Source: Actinomycetota bacterium (GTDB taxonomy: Bacteria > Actinomycetota > Thermoleophilia > Gaiellales > Gaiellaceae). Taken from it: a stretch of 7,133 bases of DNA. Both the position numbers and the translations under genes were made by a program. Location of the stretch: positions 1 to 7,133 of the forward strand of contig JACCTQ010000014.1 in assembly GCA_013812265.1 (NCBI GenBank). Reading direction: 5' to 3'. The notes beneath the pieces are model-generated. The model had not been told where the DNA came from. It saw nothing but the letters and a program-made list of their open reading frames with translations, and made no database searches. Of this stretch, positions 1-6,081 are shown piece after piece. The stretch's first letter is position 1. The number at the start of each line of letters is the position of its first letter.

Positions 1-90
1 CGGCGAGCCGGGGATCGCAAGCAGCGCGACGCCGAGCAGCGCCACAAGGATGAGCCCCACGAGGATGAGATGCGATCGGCGTTCTTTCAT
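1..90 (-). CDS. secD: Protein translocase subunit SecD, N-terminal 30 codons only
   Basis: The reverse strand from an ATG at 90 reads in frame to the window edge as MKERRSH followed by a hydrophobic stretch of about 20 residues (LILVGLILVALLGVALLAI) and then PGSP. A short positively charged start followed by one transmembrane helix is how SecD begins; the large periplasmic domain and remaining helices lie outside the window. SecD works with SecF and YajC at the SecYEG channel, using the proton gradient to help pull exported proteins across the membrane. The call rests on this N-terminus plus its place 18 bases downstream of yajC, where secD normally sits. No strong Shine-Dalgarno is visible (only GAGAG about 10 bases upstream), so coupling to yajC translation is likely. 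A different small membrane protein cannot be excluded from 30 residues alone. Confidence 0.8.
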   Translation of the reverse strand, partial: MKERRSHLILVGLILVALLGVALLAIPGSP

Positions 91-108
91 GTCGTCTGCG
101 CTCTCAGG

Positions 109-453
109 TTACCGAGGGATTGCCCCCGCAGAGTCCCTTTCCTGCCCCTCGTCGAGCGCAGCGCCGCTCTCGATCTCGCCGTCTATCCCGTCCTCCTCGT
201 CCTCCTCCGGTATGACGCGCGCGATCGCGCGCTTGTCGACGCGGACGTTCGTACCCGGGGCAATTCTGACGGTGAGGTCGTCCTCGCCGATCGCCTCGAT
301 GTGTCCGAAGAAGCCGCCCGCCGTCAGGACTTCGTCTCCGACGGCGAGATTGGCGATCAGGTTCGCCTGCGCCACCTGCCGCTGGCGCTGCGGGCGAATG
401 AGCAGGAACCAGGTCAGGGCGAACAGGGCGACGATGACGATCAGTGGACCCAT
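109..453 (-). CDS. yajC: Preprotein translocase accessory subunit YajC
   Basis: This 114-residue protein is YajC, a small single-span inner-membrane protein that associates with SecDF and SecYEG. Residues about 3-19 form one transmembrane helix, followed immediately by the family hallmark LLIRPQRQRQ (17-26). The cytoplasmic YajC core then includes VGDEVLTAGGFFG (38-50) and a small beta domain to about residue 81. The C-terminal third is an acidic, low-complexity tail (EEDEEDGIDGE, 83-93), which is variable in the family. The start is well supported: a GAGGAGG ribosome binding site lies 7 bases before the ATG, and the first 13 bases of the gene overlap the end of tgt. The downstream neighbour is secD, giving the conserved tgt-yajC-secD order. 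Confidence 0.95.
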   Translation of the reverse strand: MGPLIVIVALFALTWFLLIRPQRQRQVAQANLIANLAVGDEVLTAGGFFGHIEAIGEDDLTVRIAPGTNVRVDKRAIARVIPEEDEEDGIDGEIESGAALDEGQERDSAGAIPR

Positions 454-1571
454 TGCGAGGCCTCCTCGGGCCGGCGGCCGAGACGGTCGAGCGCGTCGTC
501 CTTGAAGGATCCGAAGGCGCCGCGCTCGATCGCCGCCCTTGCGCCGGCGGTCAGTTGAAGCAGGAACGACAGATTATGCAGGCTGAGCAGACGCAGACCA
601 AGAAGCTCGTTCTGGTTCAAGAGATGGCGGATATAGCCACGGCTGAAGCGAGAGCACGCGGGACAGGTGCAGCCTTCGTCGAGCGGCCCCGGGTCGGCGG
701 TGTAGCTTGCGTTGCGGAGGTTGAGCCGCCCGTCCCACGTGAGCGCCGACCCGGTCCGCGCCGTCCGCGTCGGGAGGACGCAATCGAACATGTCGACACC
801 GCGCCCGATGACCTCGAGGATTCCCTCCGGGTCGCCGATGCCCATGAAGTACCGGGGTCGTTCCTCCGGCAGGAGCGGGGCCGCCCAGCCAACCGTCTCG
901 AACATGCGCTCACGCGACTCCCCCACACTCAGACCGCCGAGCGCGTAGCCGTCGAAGCCGAGCGCAACGGTCTGCTCGATCGAGCGACGGCGGAGCTCCT
1001 CGTCCGAGGCCCCCTGACTTATGCCGAAGAGAAGCTGCCCATTGGCCCTCGGGGCACCGAGCTGGCGCCCGGCCCAGAGCGCGGTGCGGCGCACCGCCTG
1101 CTCCAGATCCCGGCGCGAGACGTCCGGCGGTGGGCAGATGTCCAGGCACATCGCGATGTCGGAGCCGAGACGGGCCTGGATCGCGGCCACGAGCTCGGGC
1201 GTGAACCTGGCCGCCTCGCCGTCGTACACCGAGCGGAAGGTGACGCCGTCGTCGTCGACTGCCAGCAGCGTGTCGCGGAGGCTGAAGACCTGGAATCCGC
1301 CAGAGTCGGTCAGAATCGGGCCGTCCCAAGCCATGAAGCGGTGCAATCCTCCGAGTCCGGCCACCACGTCGTCACCAGGGCGAAAATGCAGGTGGTACGT
1401 GTTGCCGAGCACGATGTGGGCTCCGAGCGCCCGCAGCTCGTCCGGGTCGACGCTCTTCACCGTCCCTTTCGTCCCCACGGGCATGAACGCGGGCGTGAGC
1501 ACCTCGCCGTGAGCCGTTGTCAACACACCGGCGCGGGCGACGCCGTCGGTAGCGGTGACCTGGAAGCTCAC
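441..1571 (-). CDS. tgt: Queuine tRNA-ribosyltransferase (tRNA-guanine transglycosylase)
   Basis: Tgt exchanges guanine-34 in the anticodon of GUN tRNAs (Asp, Asn, His, Tyr) for preQ1, the step before QueA. The 376 residues match the bacterial family in length and motifs: TDSGGFQVFSL (88-98) with the general acid/base Asp89; substrate-pocket Asp144 and Gln186; GGLSVGE (212-218); the nucleophile Asp263 in DMFDCVLPTR; and the zinc ligands Cys301, Cys303, Cys306 (CTCPAC) and His332. The start is a GTG whose first residues, SFQVTATDG, line up with the family N-terminus; it overlaps the queA stop as GTGA, so translation is probably coupled, and no Shine-Dalgarno is seen. One oddity: the pocket motif, usually DEC(T/P)P, reads DICPP here, so the Glu is an Ile, while the catalytic set is intact. 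The 3' end overlaps yajC. Confidence 0.97.
   Translation of the reverse strand: MSFQVTATDGVARAGVLTTAHGEVLTPAFMPVGTKGTVKSVDPDELRALGAHIVLGNTYHLHFRPGDDVVAGLGGLHRFMAWDGPILTDSGGFQVFSLRDTLLAVDDDGVTFRSVYDGEAARFTPELVAAIQARLGSDIAMCLDICPPPDVSRRDLEQAVRRTALWAGRQLGAPRANGQLLFGISQGASDEELRRRSIEQTVALGFDGYALGGLSVGESRERMFETVGWAAPLLPEERPRYFMGIGDPEGILEVIGRGVDMFDCVLPTRTARTGSALTWDGRLNLRNASYTADPGPLDEGCTCPACSRFSRGYIRHLLNQNELLGLRLLSLHNLSFLLQLTAGARAAIERGAFGSFKDDALDRLGRRPEEASQWVH
461..467 (-). promoter_or_regulatory. Strong Shine-Dalgarno for yajC inside the tgt 3' end
   Basis: The reverse strand reads GAGGAGG here, 7 bases before the yajC ATG (451-453) and inside the last codons of tgt. It is the only textbook ribosome binding site at a gene start in the window. 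It explains how yajC is translated efficiently although its start overlaps the upstream gene out of frame. Confidence 0.85.
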
Positions 1572-2515
1572 GGGAGGATCAGCATGGCGTCGCCGAAGGA
1601 GAGGAACCGGTAGCGCTCTTCGATCCCGAGCCGGTAGAGCTCCCGAGTTTCCTCCACCCCGGCGAAGGCCATCACGAGCGCCAGCAGCGTCGACCGGGGC
1701 AGGTGAAAGTTCGTCAGCAGCGCGTCGACGCGTCGAAACTCGAAGCCCGGAGTGATGAAGAGATCCGAGCGGCCGGACAGAGGCATTCCGCGCGCCAGCG
1801 ATTCCAGCACTCGTACCGTCGTCGTCCCGACAGCCAGGACGCGCCGGGCAGCGGCAACCCGGTTCCAGACCTCCCGGCGAACGTGGTAGCGCTCACTGTG
1901 CATGCGGTGCTGCTTCAGGTCCAGTACGGCGAGCGGGCGGAAGGTGTCGAGCCCGACATGCAAGGTCACCCGCTCCACGTGGAGCTGAGACAGCAGCGCC
2001 GGCGTGAAGTGCAGACCTGCGGTCGGTGCAGCCGCCGAGCCCGCCGCGCGCGCGTACACCGTCTGGTAGTCCTCCGCCCGCTGGAGCGGAGCGGTGATGT
2101 ACGGCGGGACGGGCATCTCGCCGTCCGGGTCTCCCTCGAGCCTCAGCCGCCACCGGCCTTCGCCGAGCGGCTCGATTAGCTCGACCGGTCCAAGTCGCTG
2201 CCCGGCACGGAGGCGCCTGGACGGCCGCGCCAGCCCCTCCCACTCCCCGTTCGCTCCCAAACGTTCCAGCAGCAACACCTCGGCGTCTCCTCCGCCGGGT
2301 CGCTCGAGCCGCAGCCGGCCGGGGACGACCCGTGTGTCGTTCACGGCGACGACATCGTCCGGGGAGAGCTCTTCGGGCACATCCTGGAAGCGCCGATGCC
2401 GGATCTCGCCCGTCGAGCGCTCGAACACGAGCAAGCGGGACGACCCCCGCGGGTCGGCAGGCCGCTGCGCGATGAGCTCCGCGGGCAGGTCGTACTCGAG
2501 CTCGGAGGATCGCAT
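1568..2515 (-). CDS. queA: S-adenosylmethionine:tRNA ribosyltransferase-isomerase
   Basis: QueA transfers and rearranges the ribosyl moiety of S-adenosylmethionine onto preQ1 in tRNA to make epoxyqueuosine. Family motifs run in order: ELEYDLPAELIAQRP (5-19), VNDTRVVPGRL (58-68), YQTVYA (150-155), APTAGLHFT (163-171), HVGLDTFRP (186-194), GTTTVRVLE (230-238), DALLTNFHLPRSTLL (264-278) and FLSFGDAMLI at the end. At 315 residues it is on the short side (E. coli QueA has 356), with the loss mainly in the variable middle beta domain, not in the conserved blocks. The ATG start is chosen because the family N-terminus (short lead, then YDLP) begins there. The four-base overlap with tgt makes the two steps of queuosine synthesis one expression unit. 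A divergent gene starts only 26 bases away. Confidence 0.96.
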   Translation of the reverse strand: MRSSELEYDLPAELIAQRPADPRGSSRLLVFERSTGEIRHRRFQDVPEELSPDDVVAVNDTRVVPGRLRLERPGGGDAEVLLLERLGANGEWEGLARPSRRLRAGQRLGPVELIEPLGEGRWRLRLEGDPDGEMPVPPYITAPLQRAEDYQTVYARAAGSAAAPTAGLHFTPALLSQLHVERVTLHVGLDTFRPLAVLDLKQHRMHSERYHVRREVWNRVAAARRVLAVGTTTVRVLESLARGMPLSGRSDLFITPGFEFRRVDALLTNFHLPRSTLLALVMAFAGVEETRELYRLGIEERYRFLSFGDAMLILP

Positions 2516-2524
2516 CCGACCCCC

Positions 2525-2530
2525 ACGTTA
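2525..2530 (-). promoter_or_regulatory. Candidate -10 box for the queA operon (TAACGT)
   Basis: On the reverse strand TAACGT fits the actinobacterial TANNNT -10 pattern and ends 9 bases before the queA ATG. With usual spacing, transcription would begin about 3 bases before the start codon, giving a nearly leaderless message. No recognisable -35 is present. The box shares two bases with the oppositely oriented candidate box of the divergent gene. This is a pattern-based suggestion only. Confidence 0.35.
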
Positions 2531-2534
2531 GCCT
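2529..2534 (+). promoter_or_regulatory. Candidate -10 box for a leaderless plus-strand gene (TAGCCT)
   Basis: TAGCCT matches TANNNT and ends 7 bases before the ATG at 2542, so the expected transcription start falls at about 2541, one base before the start codon. There is no Shine-Dalgarno upstream of this gene, which fits a leaderless message. No -35 element is evident. Confidence 0.4.
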
Positions 2535-2541
2535 TGCTTCC

Positions 2542-2982
2542 ATGCATCAGGAGGCGATCCAGCGAGCCGAGGCACGGCTTGCGGCCGCGGCCGACCCGAA
2601 CCGCGATCCCGCTTTGGTCGACGGTGCGCTCGAGCGGGCCAGGAACCAGATCGAGAGTCTGGCCGAGACCGTGGCGGACTTCCAGGCCGCCTTGCCCGAG
2701 CGAGTTGGCGACGCCGTGAAAGAGGGCCTGCGCACCGAGGCCCTACCGGTTGCCCGGCAGCTCGCCGAGGTACGTGGCCTCACGGCGCACCTGATTCGCC
2801 GTTTCGAGCGACTGGAAGGCGAGTTCGCGGCCGAGCGACACGCGCGGGTCGATGATCTCGCGCTCCTCGTGGATCTGGTCAGCTCGGGTTGGAAAGCGAT
2901 CGACGAGCGGCTCAGCCGCCTGGAGGCGACGTTCGGAACCGCGGAGAACGCGATCGTGCTCCGCAGCACCAACGGCCGCTAG
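2542..2982 (+). CDS. Small helical (probable coiled-coil) protein of unknown function
   Basis: I do not recognise a family. The 146-residue product has no signal peptide, transmembrane segment or cysteine, and is rich in Ala, Glu, Arg and Leu. It appears almost entirely helical, with coiled-coil-like spacing of hydrophobics at about residues 27-50 (LVDGALERARNQIESL and on) and 75-130 (LTAHLIRRFERLEGEF, then DERLSRLEATF). The last 15 residues look disordered. It is accepted as coding because its third codon positions are strongly G/C and its composition is protein-like, while the antisense frame is Ser/Arg-rich. The ATG has no upstream Shine-Dalgarno; an AGGAGG lies inside the gene (2549-2554) but no start codon follows at suitable distance. 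It diverges from queA and converges on ubiA with 8 bases between stops. A structural or scaffold role is possible but unproven. Confidence 0.75.
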   Translation: MHQEAIQRAEARLAAAADPNRDPALVDGALERARNQIESLAETVADFQAALPERVGDAVKEGLRTEALPVARQLAEVRGLTAHLIRRFERLEGEFAAERHARVDDLALLVDLVSSGWKAIDERLSRLEATFGTAENAIVLRSTNGR

Positions 2983-2990
2983 CCAAGAAA

Positions 2991-3905
2991 TCAGGTCGTC
3001 AGCGCGAGAATCGTCGCCGCCGTTATCGACCACAGCGCTACGGTGAGGAGAATCGGCCGGTCGGAGAAGAGCAGGCGCTCGGGCTCCTCTCCCAGGTCGT
3101 GGCGATGGATCAGGAGCAGGTAGCGGAAGATCCCGAACAGAACGAAGGGGATCGTCATCATCATCGCCCGCGAGTGGGCGGTGAACGTGTAGAGCGAGTA
3201 TGCGATCACCGTCGACGAGGCGACGACTGCGATCAGCTGATCGACCAGCTGGAGCGAGTAGCCCTGGAGTACAGCCCGCCCCGGAGTCGCCTGGGCACCG
3301 ACGAGGACGAGCTCTCCCCGCCGCTTCGCAAGCGCCAGGAAGAGCGCCAGCAACGCCGTGCAGAGAAGGAGCCAGGGCGAGATGCGAACGCGAACGGCCT
3401 CGGCGCCGGCCGCGGCGCGAATGACGAAGAGAGCCCCGATCATGAACACGTCTACGAGCACCACGTGCTTCAACCCCAACGAGTAGACCCCCTGGAGCGC
3501 GAGGAATCCGGCCAGGAAGAGCATGGACACGGGCCCCAGGACCGCGGTGATACCGAGCGCGGACACCGCAAGCACCGCTGCGAGCCCTAGCGCGGCTCGA
3601 GCGGACAGCTCCCCGCGTGCTATGGGGCGATCTCGCTTCCCGGGATGGAGACGATCGGCCTCGGCGTCGCGGACGTCGTTCACGAGGTAGCCCGCGCTCG
3701 ATGCCGCGCAGTAGGCGGCGAGCGCTGCGGCCGCCTCGCTCCAGCGCACCCAATCGCCGATCTTTGCCGCGAAGACGATTCCCGCGAGGACGAGCAGGTT
3801 CTTGGACCACTGCCGCGGGCGAAGCGAGACGAGGGCCGCCTTGACGGGACTGCGCCGGTAGACGGTGGGCAGGACGATGAGCTGAGCAGGCTCCGGCCGC
3901 GACAC
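2991..3905 (-). CDS. UbiA-family decaprenyl-phosphate phosphoribosyltransferase
   Basis: This 304-residue polytopic membrane protein belongs to the UbiA prenyltransferase superfamily, in the branch typified by mycobacterial Rv3806c, which moves 5-phosphoribose from PRPP onto a polyprenyl phosphate as the first committed step toward polyprenyl-phosphoryl-arabinose. Visible signatures: LRPRQWSKNLLV (28-39), the first metal/substrate motif NDVRDAEAD (76-84) followed by HPGKRDRP (87-94), the second region YSLGLKHVVLVDVF (141-154) with Asp152, FVIRAAAGAEA, FLALAKRRGEL (189-199) and a GEEPERLLFSDRP block near the end. About eight or nine hydrophobic helices are present, as expected. The start is a GTG with no Shine-Dalgarno; a TANNNT box lies just ahead. 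It lies 26 bases after the histidine kinase gene. The exact lipid and final sugar product in this organism are inferred only from the family. Confidence 0.88.
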   Translation of the reverse strand: MSRPEPAQLIVLPTVYRRSPVKAALVSLRPRQWSKNLLVLAGIVFAAKIGDWVRWSEAAAALAAYCAASSAGYLVNDVRDAEADRLHPGKRDRPIARGELSARAALGLAAVLAVSALGITAVLGPVSMLFLAGFLALQGVYSLGLKHVVLVDVFMIGALFVIRAAAGAEAVRVRISPWLLLCTALLALFLALAKRRGELVLVGAQATPGRAVLQGYSLQLVDQLIAVVASSTVIAYSLYTFTAHSRAMMMTIPFVLFGIFRYLLLIHRHDLGEEPERLLFSDRPILLTVALWSITAATILALTT

Positions 3906-3912
3906 GCTCGCG

Positions 3913-3918
3913 ATGCTA
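3913..3918 (-). promoter_or_regulatory. Candidate -10 box for a leaderless ubiA-family gene (TAGCAT)
   Basis: The reverse strand reads TAGCAT in the 26-base gap between the histidine kinase stop and the phosphoribosyltransferase GTG. It ends 7 bases before the GTG, placing the expected transcription start one base before the start codon, the same geometry as at the 2542 gene. No Shine-Dalgarno is present. This suggests the gene can be transcribed separately from the two-component operon. Confidence 0.4.
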
Positions 3919-3931
3919 GTGAGAAGCCGCT

Positions 3932-5341
3932 TCAGATGCTCTCGGGCGCCGCGGCGGCTGCGGGACGGGCCGGCAGCAGCAACTCGAACCGGCTCCCCTT
4001 CCCGGGCGAGGTCTCCAGCTCGATCCGCCCGCCGAGGGCCGTCGCGAGCTCGCTCGAGATGGCTAGGCCCAGGCCCGTCCCGCGCCCGTCGCGCGTCCAG
4101 AACGGGCGGAAGATGTGCTCTTGCTCCTCCGGCTTGATGCCCGGCCCCGTGTCCGCGACGGCGACCGACACCGACCCGTTATCGGCGCCTAGCTCGAGCT
4201 CGACCCGTCCGCCGTCCGGCGTCCAGCGAAACGCGTTCGAGAGCAGATTCGTCACGATCTGGAGGACACGATCTCCATCGGAGACGATGGTCGACTGAGC
4301 GGTGATGCGCTGGTCGTACTCGATCCCACGTCGCCGCGCCTCCTGGTCGAATCCGGTGTACGCCCGGTCGAGGAGCCGCTGCATGTCGACCTCCTCGCGC
4401 CGGACCGTGAAGCGGTTCGCCTCGAGCTTCGCGAGATCCAGCACGTCTCCGACCAGCCGCTCGAGCCTCATGGTCTCGCCGGCCACGGCGGCCAGCGACT
4501 CGGCGCGGAGCTCCGGATCGTCCGCGACACCTTCCCGAAGAGCAGCGACGTGGCCGCGGATCGCCGTCAGAGGCGTCCGCAGCTCGTGGGAGACGGTCAT
4601 CAGGAAGTTCCGCTCCAGCTCGTTCGCCTCACGCAGGCGTGACGCCATCTCGTTGAAGCGATCTGCCAGGTGCCGGACCTCGCCGCGGCCCGGTACATCG
4701 CGGACCTCGACTTCGTACTTGCCGCGAGCGACCTCGTCGGCGGCCCTTGCCAAAGCGATTACGGGCCTCGTGATGCGCTGCCCGAAGTACCAGGCCAGCC
4801 CAGCGGCGATCAGCACACCGCCGAGGAAAGCAAGCCCGAGCCGTTGGATCAGGGTCACCCAGCGCTCGCGGAGCTGGGACTTCGGCTTAGCGACGATCAC
4901 AGCGCCGAAGGCTCGCTTCTCCACCCTGACCTGATGGGCAACGGCGAGGAACTCCTGGCCCGTTCCGGGGAGGGCGAACTCGAAAGTCTGGATGAGCTTC
5001 GCGCGCCACGGTACGATGTCGTCTGGCAATAGGTGAGGTGTCCTGGTGAGCGGATCCTCGCCCGGAGTCGTGGAGACACCGACGTAGAAGAGGCGGTCTC
5101 CCGTGGCCCGCTCGAGTTCGAGGACGGCCTTTTCAGGCTCTTCTCCTTTCGTGAAGAAGCGCTGGAACTGGCTCTCGTACAGGCTGGCGATGCCGATGGC
5201 CTCCCGTCGGAGCTCGGCAAGCGAGCGCTTCCGTTCCAGATCCTGGAACAGGCCCACCGCGATGGCGGCAGATGATGCACCCGCCAGGATGATGCCCGCC
5301 AGGAACAGCGCCGGCAGACGGAATCGCAGCGAGTGCAGCAC
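3932..5341 (-). CDS. Membrane sensor histidine kinase (HAMP, HisKA, HATPase_c)
   Basis: This 469-residue kinase is the partner of the response regulator immediately upstream. Domain order: transmembrane helix 1 (about 10-32), an extracytoplasmic sensor of about 130 residues with no cysteine, transmembrane helix 2 (about 165-187), a HAMP linker (about 188-240), a HisKA dimerisation helix with phosphoacceptor His252 in SHELRTPLT, and a catalytic ATPase domain. The latter shows the N box NLLSNAF (365-371), G1 DTGPGI (397-402), F box FRPFW (411-415) and G2 GTGLGLAIS (421-429). All catalytic motifs are intact. The start is a GTG 4 bases after the regulator stop, without a Shine-Dalgarno, so translational coupling is likely. 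The signal is unknown; the segment before helix 2 (FGAVIVAKPKSQLRE) resembles the end of PAS/Cache-like sensor folds. A short Ala/Pro-rich tail ends the protein. Confidence 0.94.
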   Translation of the reverse strand: MLHSLRFRLPALFLAGIILAGASSAAIAVGLFQDLERKRSLAELRREAIGIASLYESQFQRFFTKGEEPEKAVLELERATGDRLFYVGVSTTPGEDPLTRTPHLLPDDIVPWRAKLIQTFEFALPGTGQEFLAVAHQVRVEKRAFGAVIVAKPKSQLRERWVTLIQRLGLAFLGGVLIAAGLAWYFGQRITRPVIALARAADEVARGKYEVEVRDVPGRGEVRHLADRFNEMASRLREANELERNFLMTVSHELRTPLTAIRGHVAALREGVADDPELRAESLAAVAGETMRLERLVGDVLDLAKLEANRFTVRREEVDMQRLLDRAYTGFDQEARRRGIEYDQRITAQSTIVSDGDRVLQIVTNLLSNAFRWTPDGGRVELELGADNGSVSVAVADTGPGIKPEEQEHIFRPFWTRDGRGTGLGLAISSELATALGGRIELETSPGKGSRFELLLPARPAAAAAPESI

Positions 5342-5345
5342 GGCG

Positions 5346-6053
5346 CTAGGCGGGCGCCGTCGCTCGATCCGGCGAGACCTTGTACCCGACCCCCCAGACC
5401 GTCACGATGGGTGAGGCATCGCCGAGCTTTCGCCGAATCTGGCGAACGTGAACGTCAACCGTGCGCGTATCCCCGGCGAACGTGTAACCCCATACCCGCT
5501 CGAGCAGTTGATCTCGCGTCAGCACCAGACCGCGGTGGTCGAGAAGCTCCCACAGAAGGTCGAACTCCTTCGGCGCCAGCTGGATCTCCTCGCTTCCCAC
5601 TCGGACCTCGCGCCGCCCCGCGTCGACGACCAGGTCGCCATGCTGCATCTGCTCGCTCTCACCCTGCGCGCGCTCAGGTGTAGACCGGCGGAGGATCGAC
5701 TTCACCCGCGCGACCAGCTCGCGCGGATTGAACGGCTTCGTCATGTAGTCATCAGCTCCAACCTCGAGACCGATGATCTTGTCCACGTCCTCATCCCGTG
5801 CCGTGAGCATGAGAATGGGAACTTCCGTTGTACGGCGGATTCGCCGGCATACCTCGATTCCGTCCATGTCGGGAAGCATGAGGTCGAGCACGATCAGGCT
5901 CGGCGCGTCAACAGCGACCTGAGTGAGGGCCTCGGAGCCGGTAGCGACGGTGCGCACGTCGTAACCCGACTTTCGAAGGTAGAGCGAGACGAACGAGGCG
6001 ATCGACGCCTCGTCCTCGACTATTAGAACTGTCTTCGCCTTCCCGGTTGCCAT
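5346..6053 (-). CDS. OmpR/PhoB-family response regulator
   Basis: This 235-residue protein is a DNA-binding response regulator with a receiver domain (about 7-122) and a winged-helix effector domain (about 136-228). The receiver has the acidic pair Glu13-Asp14 in VLIVEDE, phosphoacceptor Asp57 in LIVLDLMLPDMDG, Thr84, the switch aromatic Tyr103 and Lys106 in TKPF. The effector domain shows LAPKEFDLLWELL, LTRDQLLERVWGY, the recognition helix region RTVDVHVRQIRRKLG (197-211) and the final hairpin VWGVGYKV. The ATG at 6053 is preferred because the receiver starts six residues later; extending upstream would add 39 Ser/Thr/Arg-rich residues overlapping the preceding gene. No Shine-Dalgarno or promoter box is seen before it, so it is probably co-transcribed with the secreted-protein gene 28 bases upstream. 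Likely phosphorylated by the adjacent kinase. The regulon is unknown. Confidence 0.95.
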   Translation of the reverse strand: MATGKAKTVLIVEDEASIASFVSLYLRKSGYDVRTVATGSEALTQVAVDAPSLIVLDLMLPDMDGIEVCRRIRRTTEVPILMLTARDEDVDKIIGLEVGADDYMTKPFNPRELVARVKSILRRSTPERAQGESEQMQHGDLVVDAGRREVRVGSEEIQLAPKEFDLLWELLDHRGLVLTRDQLLERVWGYTFAGDTRTVDVHVRQIRRKLGDASPIVTVWGVGYKVSPDRATAPA

Positions 6054-6081
6054 CGGCCCAGGATGCCAGAAGCCCGGTCGC

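Noticed and set aside
444..1613. 389-codon plus-strand open frame across tgt
   Set aside because: It is antisense to tgt, whose catalytic and zinc motifs are complete; the plus-strand product is Arg/Glu/Val-rich without recognisable motifs, a typical GC-rich shadow.
2549..2554. AGGAGG inside the coiled-coil gene as a Shine-Dalgarno for a later start
   Set aside because: No ATG, GTG or TTG in the right frame follows within a usable distance; the sequence is explained as Gln-Glu-Ala codons.
2983..2990. Possible bidirectional terminator between convergent genes
   Set aside because: Only 8 bases separate the two stop codons and no hairpin with a T run is visible across the junction.
2889..3590. 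233-codon plus-strand open frame over the UbiA gene
   Set aside because: Antisense shadow rich in Arg, Glu and Gln; crosses the real stop of the coiled-coil gene and has no family features.
2743..3810. 355-codon minus-strand open frame spanning the coiled-coil gene and the UbiA gene
   Set aside because: Arg/Gly/Ser-rich translation in a shifted frame over the clear UbiA protein; no motifs.
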